From Amblyomma americanum (taxonomy: Eukaryota > Arthropoda > Arachnida > Ixodida > Ixodidae): a DNA stretch of 64,000 bases. How positions within the stretch are numbered: position 1 is the stretch's first letter; every line of letters begins with the position of its first letter. The notes under the pieces are model-generated. The model saw nothing but the letters and a program-made list of their open reading frames with translations. It made no database searches and was not told the DNA's origin. The position numbers and the translations under genes were made by a program. This document shows, in pieces, positions 50,301-62,160 of this stretch. The stretch is taken from positions 744,001-808,000 of the forward strand of contig NW_027526500.1 of the NCBI RefSeq assembly GCF_052857255.1, written 5' to 3'.

Positions 50301-53300
50301 GAATACATGCTTTTCGCGCAGTTATAAGAGAAAAAGTTTTGACGCGTGTCACAGGGACACTTGTAAAACCGATGTGTTCAGATTTAGCTCGTTTCGGTCT
50401 AAAACAGCTTGTTTCGTTGCATTAAGCACGAATACATGCTTTTCGCGCAGTTATAAGAGAAAAAGTTTTGACGAGTATCACGTGGAACACTTGTAATACC
50501 GATGTGTTGTGATTTGGCTCGTTTCGGTCTAAAACAGCTTGTTTCGTTGTATTAAGCACGAATACATGCTTTTCGCGCAGTTATAAGAGAAAAAGTTTTG
50601 ACGAGTATCACGTGGAACACTTGTAATACCGATGTGTTGTGATTTGGCTCGTTTCGGTCTAAAACAGCTTGTTTCGTTGTATTAAGCAAGAATACATGCT
50701 TTTCGCGCAGTTATAAGAGAAAAAGTTTTGACGCGTATCAGAGGAACACTTGTAAAACCGATGTGTTCAGATTTAACTCTTTTCGGACTAAAACAGCTTG
50801 TTTCGTTGTATTAAGCACGAATACATGCTTTTCGCGCAGTTATAAGGGAAAAAGTTTTGACGCGTATCGCATGGACACTTGGAAAACCGATGTGTTCAGA
50901 TTTAGCTCGTTTTGGTCTAAAACAGCTTGTTTCGTTGTATTAAGCACGAATACATGCTTTTCGTGCAGTTATAAGAGAAAAAGTTTTGACGCGTATCAGA
51001 GGAACACTTGTAAAACCGATGTGTTGTGATTTAGCTCGTTTCGGTCTAAAACAGCTTGTTTCGCTGTATTAAGCAGAAATACATGCTTTTCGCGCAGTGA
51101 TAAGAGAAAAAGCTTTAAAGGCGTGTCACAGGGACACTTGTAAAACCGATGTGTTCAGATTTACCTCGTTTCGGTCTAAAACAGCTTGTTCTGTTGGACT
51201 AAGCACGAATACATGCTTTTCGCGCAGCTATAAGAGAAAAAAGAGTTGACGCGTATCAGAGGAACACTTGTAAAACCGATGTGTTGTGATTTAGCTCGTT
51301 TCGGTCTAAAACAGCTTGTTTCGTTGTATTAAGCAAGAATACATGCTTTTCGCGCAGTTATAAGAGAAAAAAATTTGACGCGTATCAGAGGAACACTTGT
51401 AAAACCGATGTGTTGTGATTTAGCTCGTTTTAGTCTAAAACAGCTTGTTTCGTTGTATTAAGCAAGAATACATGCTTTTCGCGCAGTTATAAGAGAAAAA
51501 GTTTTGACGCGTATTAGAGAAACACTTGTAAAACCGATGTGTTGTGATTTAGCTCTTTTCGGTCTAAAACAGCTTGTTTCGTTGTATTAAGCAAGAATAC
51601 ATGCTTTTCGCGCAGTTATAAGAGAAAAAGTTTTGACGAGTATCACGTGGATACTTGTAAAACCGATGTGTTCAGATTTAGCTCGTTTCGGTCTAAAACA
51701 GCTTGTTTCGCTGTATTAAGCAAGAATACATGCTTTTCGCGCAGTTATAAGAGAAAAAGTTTTGACGAGTATCACGTGGAACACTTGTAGTACCGATGTG
51801 TTGTGATTTAACTCGTTTCGGTCTAAAACAACTTGATTCGCTGTATTAAGCAAGAATACATGCTTTTCGCGCCGTTATAAGAGAAAAAGTTTTGACGCGT
51901 ATCAGAGGAACACTTGTAAAACCGATGTGTTGTGATTTAGCTCGTTTCGGTCTAAAACAGCTTGTTTCGTTGTATTAAGCACGAATACATGTTTTACGCG
52001 CAGTTATAGAAGAAAAAGTTTTGACGCGTATCAGAGACACTTGTAAAACCGATGTGTTATGATTTAGCTCGATTCGGTCTAAAACAGCTTGTTTCGTTGT
52101 ATTAAGCAAGAATACATGCTTTTCGCGCAGTTATAAGAGAGAAAGTTTTGACGAGTATCACGTGGATACTTGTAAAACTGATGCGTTCAGATTTAGCTCG
52201 TTTTGGTCTAAAACAGCTTGTTTCGTTGTATTAAGCAAGAATACATGCTTTACGCGCAGTTATAGAAGAAAAAGTTTTGACGCGTATCAGAGAGACACTT
52301 GTAAAACCGATGTGTTGTGATTTAGCTCGTTTCGGTCTAAAACAGCTTGTTTCGTTGTATTAAGCAAGAATACATGCTTTTCGCGCAGTTATAAGTGAAA
52401 AAGTTTTGAGTATTACGTGGATACTTGTAAAACCGAAGTGTTCAGATTTAGCTCGTTTCGGTCTAAAACAGCTTGTTTCGTTGTATTAAGCACGAATACA
52501 TGCTTTTCGCGCAGTTATAAGAGAAAACGTTTTGACGAGTATCACGTGGAACACTTGTAATACCGATGTGTTGTGATTTAGCTCGTTTCGGTCTAAAGCA
52601 GCTTGTTTCGCTGTATTAAGCAAGAATACATGCTTTTCGCGCAGTTATAAGAGAAAAAGTTTTGACGCGTATCAGAGGAACACTTGTAAAACCGATGTGT
52701 TGTGATTTAGCTCATTTCGGTCTAAAACAGCTTGTTTCGTTGTATTAAGCAAGAATACATGCTTTTCGCGCAGTTATAAGAGAAAAAGTTTTGACGCGTG
52801 TCACAGGGACACTTGTAAAACCGATGTGTTCAAATTTAGCTCGTTTCGGTCTAAAACAGCTTGTTTCGTTGCATTAAGCACGAATACATGCTTTTCGCGC
52901 AGTTATAAGAGAAAAAGTTTTGACGAGTATCACGTGGAACACTTGTAATACCGATGTGTTGTGATTTGGCTCGTTTCGGTCTAAAACAGCTTGTTTCGTT
53001 GTATTAAGCAAGAATACATGCTTTTCGCGCAGTTATAAGAGAAAAAGTTTTGACGCGTATCAGAGGAACACTTGTAAAACCGATGTGTTCAGATTTAACT
53101 CTTTTCGGACTAAAACAGCTTGTTTCGTTGTATTAAGCACGAATACATGCTTTTCGCGCAGTTATAAGGGAAAAAGTTTTGACGCGTATCACATGGACAC
53201 TTGGAAAACCGATGTGTTCAGATTTAGCTCGTTTTGGTCTAAAACAGCTTGTTTCGTTGTATTAAGCACGAATACATGCTTTTCGTGCAGTTATAAGAGA

Positions 53301-56300
53301 AAAAGTTTTGACGCGTATCAGAGGAACACTTGTAAAACCGATGTGTTGTGATTTAGCTCGTTTCGGTCTAAAACAGCTTGTTTCGTTGTATTAAGCAAGA
53401 ATACATGCTTTTCGCGCAGTTATAAGTGAAAAAGTTTTGAGTATTACGTGGATACTTGTAAAACCGAAGTGTTCAGATTTAGCTCGTTTCGGTCTAAAAC
53501 AGCTTGTTTCGTTGTATTAAGCACGAATACATGCTTTTCGCGCAGTTATAAGAGAAAACGTTTTGACGAGTATCACGTGGAACACTTGTAATACCGATGT
53601 GTTGTGATTTAGCTCGTTTCGGTCTAAAGCAGCTTGTTTCGCTGTATTAAGCAAGAATACATGCTTTTCGCGCAGTTATAAGAGAAAAAGTTTTGACGCG
53701 TATCAGAGGAACACTTGTAAAACCGATGTGTTGTGATTTAGCTCATTTCGGTCTAAAACAGCTTGTTTCGTTGTATTAAGCACGAATACATGCTTTACGC
53801 GCAGTTATAGAAGAAAAAGTTTTGACGCGTGTCACAGGGACACTTGTAAAACGGATGTGTTGTGATTTGGCTCGTTTCGGTCTAAAACAGCTTGTTTCGT
53901 TGTATTAAGCAAGAATACATGCTTTTCGCGCGGTTATAAGAGAAAAAGTTGACGAGTATCACGTGGATACTTGTAAAACCGATGTGTTCAGATTTAGCTC
54001 GTTTCGGTCTAAAACAGCTTGTTTCGTTGTATTAAGCACGAATACATGCTTTTCGCGCAGTTATAAGAGAAAAAGTTTTGACGAGTATCACGTGGAACAC
54101 TTGTAATACCGATGTGTTGTGATTTAGCTCGTTTCGGTTTAAAACAGCTTGTTTCGCTGTATTAAGCAAGAATACATGCTTTTCGCGCAGTTATAAGAGA
54201 AAAAGTTTTGACGCGTATCAGAGGAACACTTGTAAAACCGATGTGTTCAGATTTAGCTCGTTTCGGTCTGAAACAGCTTGTTTCGTTGTATTAGGCACGA
54301 ATACATGCTTTTCGCGCAGTAATAAGAGAAAAAGTTTAGACGCGTATCAGAGGAACACTTGTAAAACCGATGTGTTGTGATTTAGCTCGTTTCGGTGTAA
54401 AACAGCTTGTTTCGTAGTATTAAGCAAGAATACATGCTTTTCGCGCAGTTAAAAGAGAAAAAGTTTTGACGCGTATTAGAGGAACACTTGTAAAACCTTT
54501 GTGTTGTGATTTAGCTCGTTTCGGTCTAAAACAGCTTGTTTCGCTGTATTAAGCAAGAATACATGCTTTTCGCGCAGTTATAAGAGAAAAAGTTTTCACG
54601 CGTGTCACAGGGACACTTGTAAAACCGATGTGTTCAGATTTAGCTCGTTTCGGTCTAAAACAACTTGTTTCGTTGTATTAAGCACGAATACATGCTTTAC
54701 GCGCAGTTATAGAAGAAAAAGTTTTGACGCCTATTAGAGAGACACTTGTAAAACCGATGTGTTATGATTTAGCTCGATTCGGTCTAAAACAGCTTGTTTC
54801 GTTGTATTAAGCAAGAATACATGCTTTTCGCGCAGTTATAAGAGAGAAAGTTTTGACGAGTATCACGTGGATACTTGTAAAACTGATGCGTTCAGATTTA
54901 GCTCGTTTTGGTCTAAAACAGCTTGTTTCGTTGTATTAAGCAAGAATACATGCTTTACGCGCAGTTATAGAAGAAAAAGTTTTGACGCGTATCAGAGACA
55001 CTTGTAAAACCGATGTGTTGTGATTTAGCTCGTTTCGGTCTAAAACAGCTTGTTTCGTTGTATTAAGCAAGAATACATGCTTTTCGCGCAGTTATAAGTG
55101 AAAAAGTTTTGAGTATTACGTGGATACTTGTAAAACCGATGTGTTCAGATTTAGCTCGTTTCGGTCTAAAACAGCTTGTTTCGTTGTATTAAGCACGAAT
55201 ACATGCTTTTCGCGCAGTTATAACAGAAAAAGTTTTGACGAGTATCACGTGGAACACTTGTAATACCGATGTGTTGTGATTTAGCTCGTTTCGGTCTAAA
55301 ACAGCTTGTTTCGCTGTATTAAGCAAGAATACATGCTTTTCGCGCAGTTATAAGAGAAAAAGTTTTGACGAGTATCACGTGGAACACTTGTAGTACCGAT
55401 GTGTTGTGATTTAACTCGTTTCGGTCTAAAACAACTTGATTCGCTGTATTAAGCAAGAATACATGCTTTTCGCGCCGTTATAAGAGAAAAAGTGTTGACG
55501 CGTATCAGAGGAACACTTGTAAAACCGATGTGTTGTGATTTAGCTCGTTTCGGTCTAAAACAGCTTGTTTCGCTGTATTAAGCAAGAATACATGCTTTTC
55601 GTGCAGTTATAAGAGAAAAAGTTTTGACGCGTATCAGAGGAACACTTGTAAAACCGATGTGTTGTGATTTAGCTCGTTTCGGTCTAAAACAGCTTGTTTC
55701 GCTGTATTAAGCAAGAATACATGCTTTTCGCGCAGTTATAAGAGAAAAAGTTTTGACGCGTATCAGAGGAACACTTGTAAAACCGATGTGTTGTGATTTA
55801 GCTCATTTCGGTCTAAAACAGCTTGTTTCGTTGTATTAAGCAAGAATACATGCTTTTCGCGCAGTTATAAGAGAAAAAGTTTTGACGCGTGTCACAGGGA
55901 CACTTGTAAAACCGATGTGTTCAGATTTAGCTCGTTTCGGTCTAAAACAGCTTGTTTCGTTGCATTAAGCACGAATACATGCTTTTCGCGCAGTTATAAG
56001 AGAAAAAGTTTTGACGAGTATCACGTGGAACACTTGTAATACCGATGTGTTGTGATTTGGCTCGTTTCGGTCTAAAACAGCTTGTTTCGTTGTATTAAGC
56101 AAGAATACATGCTTTTCGCGCAGTTATAAGAGAAAAAGTTTTGACGCGTATCAGAGGAACACTTGTAAAACCGATGTGTTCAGATTTAACTCTTTTCGGA
56201 CTAAAACAGCTTGTTTCGTTGTATTAAGCACGAATACATGCTTTTCGCGCAGTTATAAGGGAAAAAGTTTTGACGCGTATCACATGGACACTTGGAAAAC

Positions 56301-57696
56301 CGATGTGTTCAGATTTAGCTCGTTTTGGTCTAAAACAGCTTGTTTCGCTGTATTAAGCAGAAATACATGCTTTTCGCGCAGTGATAAGAGAAAAAGCTTT
56401 AAAGCGTGTCACAGGGACACTTGTAAAACCGATGTGTTCAGATTTACCTCGTTTCGGTCTAAAACAGCTTGTTTTGTTGGACTAAGCACGAATACATGCT
56501 TTTCGCGCAGCTATAAGAGAAAAAAGAGTTGACGCGTATCAGAGGAACACTTGTAAAACCGATGTGTTGTGATTTAGCTCGTTTCGGTCTAAAACAGCTT
56601 GTTTCGTTGTATTAAGCAAGAATACATGCTTTTCGCGCAGTTATAAGAGAAAAAAATTTGACGCGTATCAGAGGAACACTTGTAAAACCGATGTGTTGTG
56701 ATTTAGCTCGTTTTAGTCTAAAACAGCTTGTTTCGTTGTATTAAGCAAGAATACATGCTTTTCGCGCAGTTATAAGAGAAAAAGTTTTGACGCGTATTAG
56801 AGAAACACTTGTAAAACCGATGTGTTGTGATTTAGCTCTTTTCGGTCTAAAACAGCTTGTTTCGTTGTATTAAGCAAGAATACATGCTTTTCGCGCAGTT
56901 ATAAGAGAAAAAGTTTTGACGAGTATCACGTGGATACTTGTAAAACCGATGTGTTGTGATTTAGCTCGTTTCGGTCTAAAACAGCTTGTTTCGCTGTATT
57001 AAGCAAGAATACATGCTTTTCGCGCAGTTATAAGAGAAAAAGTTTTGACGAGTATCACGTGGAACACTTGTAGTACCGATGTGTTGTGATTTAACTCGTT
57101 TCGGTCTAAAACAACTTGATTCGCTGTATTAAGCAAGAATACATGCTTTTCGCGCCGTTATAAGAGAAAAAGTTTTGACGCGTATCAGAGGAACACTTGT
57201 AAAACCGATGTGTTGTGATTTAGCTCGTTTCGGTCTAAAACAGCTTGTTTCGCTGTATTAAGCAAGAATACATGCTTTTCGTGCAGTTATAAGAGAAAAA
57301 GTTTTGACGCGTATCAGAGGAACACTTGTAAAACCGATGTGTTGTGATTTAGCTCGTTTCGGTCTAAAACAGCTTGTTTCGCTGTATTAAGCAAGAATAC
57401 ATGCTTTTCGCGCAGTTATAAGAGAAAAAGTTTTGACGCGTATCAGAGGAACACTTGTAAAACCGATGTGTTCAGATTTAGCTCGTTTCGGTCTAAAACA
57501 GCTTGTTTCGTTGTATTAAGCACGAATACATGCTTTACGCGCAGTTATAGAAGAAAAAGTTTTGACGCGTATCAGAGACACTTGTAAAACCGATGTGTTA
57601 TGATTTAGCTCGATTCGGTCTAAAACAGCTTGTTTCGTTGTATTAAGCAAGAATACATGCTTTTCGCGCAGTTATAAGAGAGAAAGTTTTGACGAG
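44301..57696. repeat. 11.7-kb duplication unit, copy 2 (expanded)
   Basis: This is the second copy, in direct orientation and immediately adjacent. The offset from copy 1 is 11,731 bp until 53782, then 13,791 bp, then 13,666 bp after the insertion site, 13,665 bp after a 1-base deletion near 56,404, and 13,535 bp after loss of one 130-bp monomer near 56.95 kb. The last matched base is about 57,696 (pairs with 44,161). The jump of 2,060 bp equals 16 additional monomers. The 1-base deletion in the signature monomer (aaagcgtgtc instead of aaaggcgtgtc) opens a longer reading frame, which I regard as chance. Confidence 0.8.
53783..55842. repeat. 2,060-bp (16-monomer) extra segment in copy 2
   Basis: At 53782 copy 2 leaves register with copy 1 (caagaatac in copy 1, cacgaatac with ctttacgcg here). 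It returns, in the monomer containing gctcatttcgg, at an offset larger by 2,060 bp. The extra segment is itself ordinary satellite with monomers known elsewhere in the array (gcggttataag, cggtttaaaac, cagtaataag, cctttgtg, ctcgattcgg, actgatgcg at 54884). It most probably came from unequal exchange or gene conversion with a related HOR. The exact right boundary is uncertain by up to about a monomer. Confidence 0.7.
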
Positions 57697-58294
57697 CATC
57701 ACGTGGAACACTTGTAATACCGATGTGTTGTGATTTAGCTCGTTTCGGTCTAAAGCAGCTTGTTTCGCTGTATTAAGCAAGAATACATGCTTTTCGCGCA
57801 GTTATAAGAGAAAAAGTTTTGACGCGTATCAGAGGAACACTTGTAAAACCGATGTGTTGTGATTTAGCTCGTTTCGGTCTAAAGCAGCTTGTTTCGCTGT
57901 ATTAAGCAAGAATACATGCTTTTCGCGCAGTTATAAGAGAAAAAGTTTTGACGCGTATCAGAGGAACACTTGTAAAACCGATGTGTTGTGATTTAGCTCA
58001 TTTCGGTCTAAAACAGCTTGTTTCGTTGTATTAAGCACGAATACATGCTTTACGCGCAGTTATAGAAGAAAAAGTTTTGACGCGTATCAGAGACACTTGT
58101 AAAACCGATGTGTTGTGATTTGGCTCGTTTCGGTCTAAAACAGCTTGTTTCGTTGTATTAAGCAAGAATACATGCTTTTCGCGCGGTTATAAGAGAAAAA
58201 GTTGACGAGTATCACGTGGATACTTGTAAAACCGATGTGTTCAGATTTAGCTCGTTTCGGTCTAAAACAGCTTGTTTCGTTGTATTAAGCACGA
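57697..58294. repeat. Short satellite segment between large duplications, with a doubled monomer
   Basis: This is ordinary satellite after the end of 11.7-kb copy 2. It holds a one-monomer tandem duplication: the rare taaagcagctt variant occurs at 57751 and 57880, 129 bp apart. It is followed by the ctcatttcgg, gatttggctcg and gcggttataag monomers. Nothing else is present. Confidence 0.7.
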
Positions 58295-61200
58295 ATACAT
58301 GCTTTTCGCGCAGTTATAAGAGAAAAAGTTTTGACGAGTATCACGTGGAACACTTGTAATACCGATGTGTTGTGATTTAGCTCGTTTCGGTTTAAAACAG
58401 CTTGTTTCGCTGTATTAAGCAAGAATACATGCTTTTCGCGCAGTTATAAGAGAAAAAGTTTTGACGCGTATCAGAGGAACACTTGTAAAACCGATGTGTT
58501 CAGATTTAGCTCGTTTCGGTCTGAAACAGCTTGTTTCGTTGTATTAGGCACGAATACATGCTTTTCGCGCAGTAATAAGAGAAAAAGTTTAGACGCGTAT
58601 CAGAGGAACACTTGTAAAACCGATGTGTTGTGATTTAGCTCGTTTCGGTGTAAAACAGCTTGTTTCGTAGTATTAAGCAAGAATACATGCTTTTCGCGCA
58701 GTTATAAGAGAAAAAGTTTTGACGCGTATTAGAGGAACACTTGTAAAACCTTTGTGTTGTGATTTAGCTCGTTTCGGTCTAAAACAGCTTGTTTCGCTGT
58801 ATTAAGCAAGAATATATGCTTTTCGCGCAGTTATAAGAGAAAAAGTTTTGACGCGTGTCACAGGGACACTTGTAAAACCGATGTGTTCAGATTTAGCTCG
58901 TTTCGGTCTAAAACAACTTGTTTCGTTGTATTAAGCACGAATACATGCTTTACGCGCAGTTATAGAAGAAAAAGTTTTGACGCCTATTAGAGAGACACTT
59001 GTAAAACCGATGTGTTATGATTTAGCTCGATTCGGTCTAAAACAGCTTGTTTCGTTGTATTAAGCAAGAATACATGCTTTTCGCGCAGTTATAAGAGAGA
59101 AAGTTTTGACGAGTATCACGTGGATACTTGTAAAACTGATGCGTTCAGATTTAGCTCGTTTTGGTCTAAAACAGCTTGTTTCGTTGTATTAAGCAAGAAT
59201 ACATGCTTTACGCGCAGTTATAGAAGAAAAAGTTTTGACGCGTATCAGAGACACTTGTAAAACCGATGTGTTGTGATTTAGCTCGTTTCGGTCTAAAACA
59301 GCTTGTTTCGTTGTATTAAGCAAGAATACATGCTTTTCGCGCAGTTATAAGTGAAAAAGTTTTGAGTATTACGTGGATACTTGTAAAACCGATGTGTTCA
59401 GATTTAGCTCGTTTCGGTCTAAAACAGCTTGTTTCGTTGTATTAAGCACGAATACATGCTTTTCGCGCAGTTATAAAAGAAAAAGTTTTGACGAGTATCA
59501 CGTGGAACACTTGTAATACCGATGTGTTGTGATTTAGCTCGTTTCGGTCTAAAACAGCTTGTTTCGCTGTATTAAGCAAGAATACATGCTTTTCGCGCAG
59601 TTATAAGAGAAAAAGTTTTGACGAGTATCACGTGGAACACTTGTAGTACCGATGTGTTGTGATTTAACTCGTTTCGGTCTAAAACAACTTGATTCGCTGT
59701 ATTAAGCAAGAATACATGCTTTTCGCGCCGTTATAAGAGAAAAAGTGTTGACGCGTATCAGAGGAACACTTGTAAAACCGATGTGTTGTGATTTAGCTCG
59801 TTTCGGTCTAAAACAGCTTGTTTCGCTGTATTAAGCAAGAATACATGCTTTTCGTGCAGTTATAAGAGAAAAAGTTTTGACGCGTATCAGAGGAACACTT
59901 GTAAAACCGATGTGTTGTGATTTAGCTCGTTTCGGTCTAAAACAGCTTGTTTCGCTGTATTAAGCAAGAATACATGCTTTTCGCGCAGTTATAAGAGAAA
60001 AAGTTTTGACGCGTATCAGAGGAACACTTGTAAAACCGATGTGTTCAGATTTAGCTCGTTTCGGTCTAAAACAGCTTGTTTCGTTGTATTAAGCAAGAAT
60101 ACATGCTTTTCGCGCGGTTATAAGAGAAAAAGTTGACGAGTATCACGTGGATACTTGTAAAACCGATGTGTTCAGATTTAGCTCGTTTCGGTCTAAAACA
60201 GCTTGTTTCGTTGTATTAAGCACGAATACATGCTTTACGCGCAGTTATAAGAGAAAAAGTTTTGACGAGTATCACGTGGATACTTGTAAAACCGAAGTGT
60301 TCAGATTTAGCTCGTTTCGGTCTAAAACAACTTGTTTCGTTGTATTAAGCACGAATACATGCTTTTCGCGCAGTTATAAGAAAAAACGTTTTGACGAGTA
60401 TCACGTGGAACACTTGTAATACCGATGTGTTGTGATTTAGCTCGTTTCGGTCTAAAACAGCTTGTTTCGCTGTATTAAGCAAGAATACATGCTTTTCGCG
60501 CAGTTATAAGAGAAAAAGTTTTGACGCGTATCAGAGGAACACTTGTAAAACCGATGTGTTGTGATTTAGCTCATTTCGGTCTAAAACAACTTGTTTCGTT
60601 GTATTAAGCAAGAATACATGCTTTTCGCGCAGTTATAAGAAAAAAACTTTTTACGCGTGTCACAGGGACACTTGTAAAACCGATGTGTTCAGATTTAGCT
60701 CGTTTCGGTCTAAAACAGCTTGTTTCGTTGCATTAAGCACGAATACATGCTTTTCGCGCAGTTATAAGAGAAAAAGTTTTGACGAGTATCACGTGGAACA
60801 CTTGTAATACCGATGTGTTGTGATTTGGCTCGTTTCGGTCTAAAACAGCTTGTTTCGTTGTATTAAGCAAGAATACATGCTTTTCGCGCAGTTATAAGAG
60901 AAAAAGTTTTGACGCGTATCAGAGGAACACTTGTAAAACCGATGTGTTCAGATTTAACTCTTTTCGGACTAAAACAGCTTGTTTCGTTGTATTAAGCACG
61001 AATACATGCTTTTCGCGCAGTTATAAGGGAAAAAGTTTTGACGCGTATCACATGGACACTTGGAAAACCGATGTGTTTAGATTTAGCTCGTTTTGGTCTA
61101 AAACAGCTTGTTTCGCTGTATTAAGCACGAATACATGCTTTTCGCGCAGTTATAAGAGAAAAAGTTTAGACGCGTATCAGAGGAACAATTGTAAAACCGA

Positions 61201-62160
61201 TGTGTTGTGATTTAGCTCGTTTCGGTCTAAAACAGCTTGTTTCGCTGTATTAAGCAGAACTACATGCTTTTCGCGCAGTGATAAGAGAAAAAGCTTTAAA
61301 GGCGTGTCACAGAGACACTTGTAAAACCGATGTGTTCAGATTTACCTCGTTTCGGTCTAAAACAGCTTGTTTCGTTGGACTAAGCACGAATACATGCTTT
61401 TCGCGCAGCTATAAGAGAAAAAAAGAGTTGATGCGTATCAGATTAACACTTGTAAAACCGATGTGTTGTGATTTAGCTCGTTTCGGTCTAAAACAGCTTG
61501 TTTCGCTGTATTAAGCAAGAATACATGCTTTTCGCGCAGTTATAAGAGAAAAAAATTTGACGCGTATCAGAGGAACACTTGTAAAACCGATGTGTTGTGA
61601 TTTAGCTCGTTTTAGTCTAAAACAGCTTGTTTCGCTGTATTAAGCAAGAATACATGCTTTTCGCGCAGTTATAAGAGAAAAAGTTTTGACGCGTATTAGA
61701 GAGACACTTGTAAAACCGATGTGTTGTGATTAGCTCGTTTCGGTCTAAAACAGCTTGTTTCGTTGTATTAAGCAAGAATACATGCTTTTCGCGCAGTTAT
61801 AAGAGAAAAAGTTTTGACGCGTATCAGAGGAACACTTGTATAACCTTTGTGTTGTGATTTAGCTCGTTTCGGTCTAAAACAGCTTGTTTCGCTGTATTAA
61901 GCAAGAATACATGCTTTTCGCGCATTTATAAGAGAAAAAGTTTTGACGCGTATTAGACACTTGTAAAACCGATGTGTTTTGATTTAGCTCGTTTCGGTCT
62001 AAAACAGCTTGTTTCGTTGTATTAAGCAAGAATACATGCTTTTCGCGCTGTTATAAGAGAAAAAGTTTTGACGAGTATCACGTGGATACTTGTAAAACCG
62101 ATGTGTTGTGATTTAGCTCGTTTCGGTCTAAAGCAGCTTGTTTCGCTGTATTAAGCAAGA
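58295..62160. repeat. Roughly 3.87-kb duplication unit, copy 1
   Basis: Landmarks in this unit recur 3,865-3,866 bp later. The gtttaaaac variant at 58391 pairs with 62257, actgatgcg at 59138 pairs with 63003, and the gcggttataag monomer at about 60,110 pairs with about 63,975. A 1-base difference in spacing arises between the first two landmarks. The private aatatatgc variant near 58,814 recurs near 62,680. The second copy is cut by the window end, so its full length is unknown. Confidence 0.75.
60240..62160. repeat. Locally more diverged satellite stretch
   Basis: This stretch is still satellite, in phase, but with a cluster of variants not seen elsewhere in the window: aagaaaaaacgtttt, aaaaaactttttacgcg, gcagaactacatgc, aaaaaagagttgatgcg, cagattaacac, gtgattagctcg (1-base deletion), gtataacctttg, gcgcatttataag, gcgtattagacacttg (short variable block) and gcgctgttataag. 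The rest of the array mostly reuses a small set of monomer types. It may be an older or less homogenised segment. Confidence 0.65.

Noticed and set aside
32570..57696. Treating the 11.7-kb duplication as a certain assembly error
   Set aside because: The copies differ by several single bases, a 2,060-bp gain, a one-monomer loss and a mobile insertion with its own target duplication. That favours real paralogous copies, although a joined pair of haplotypes cannot be excluded without reads.
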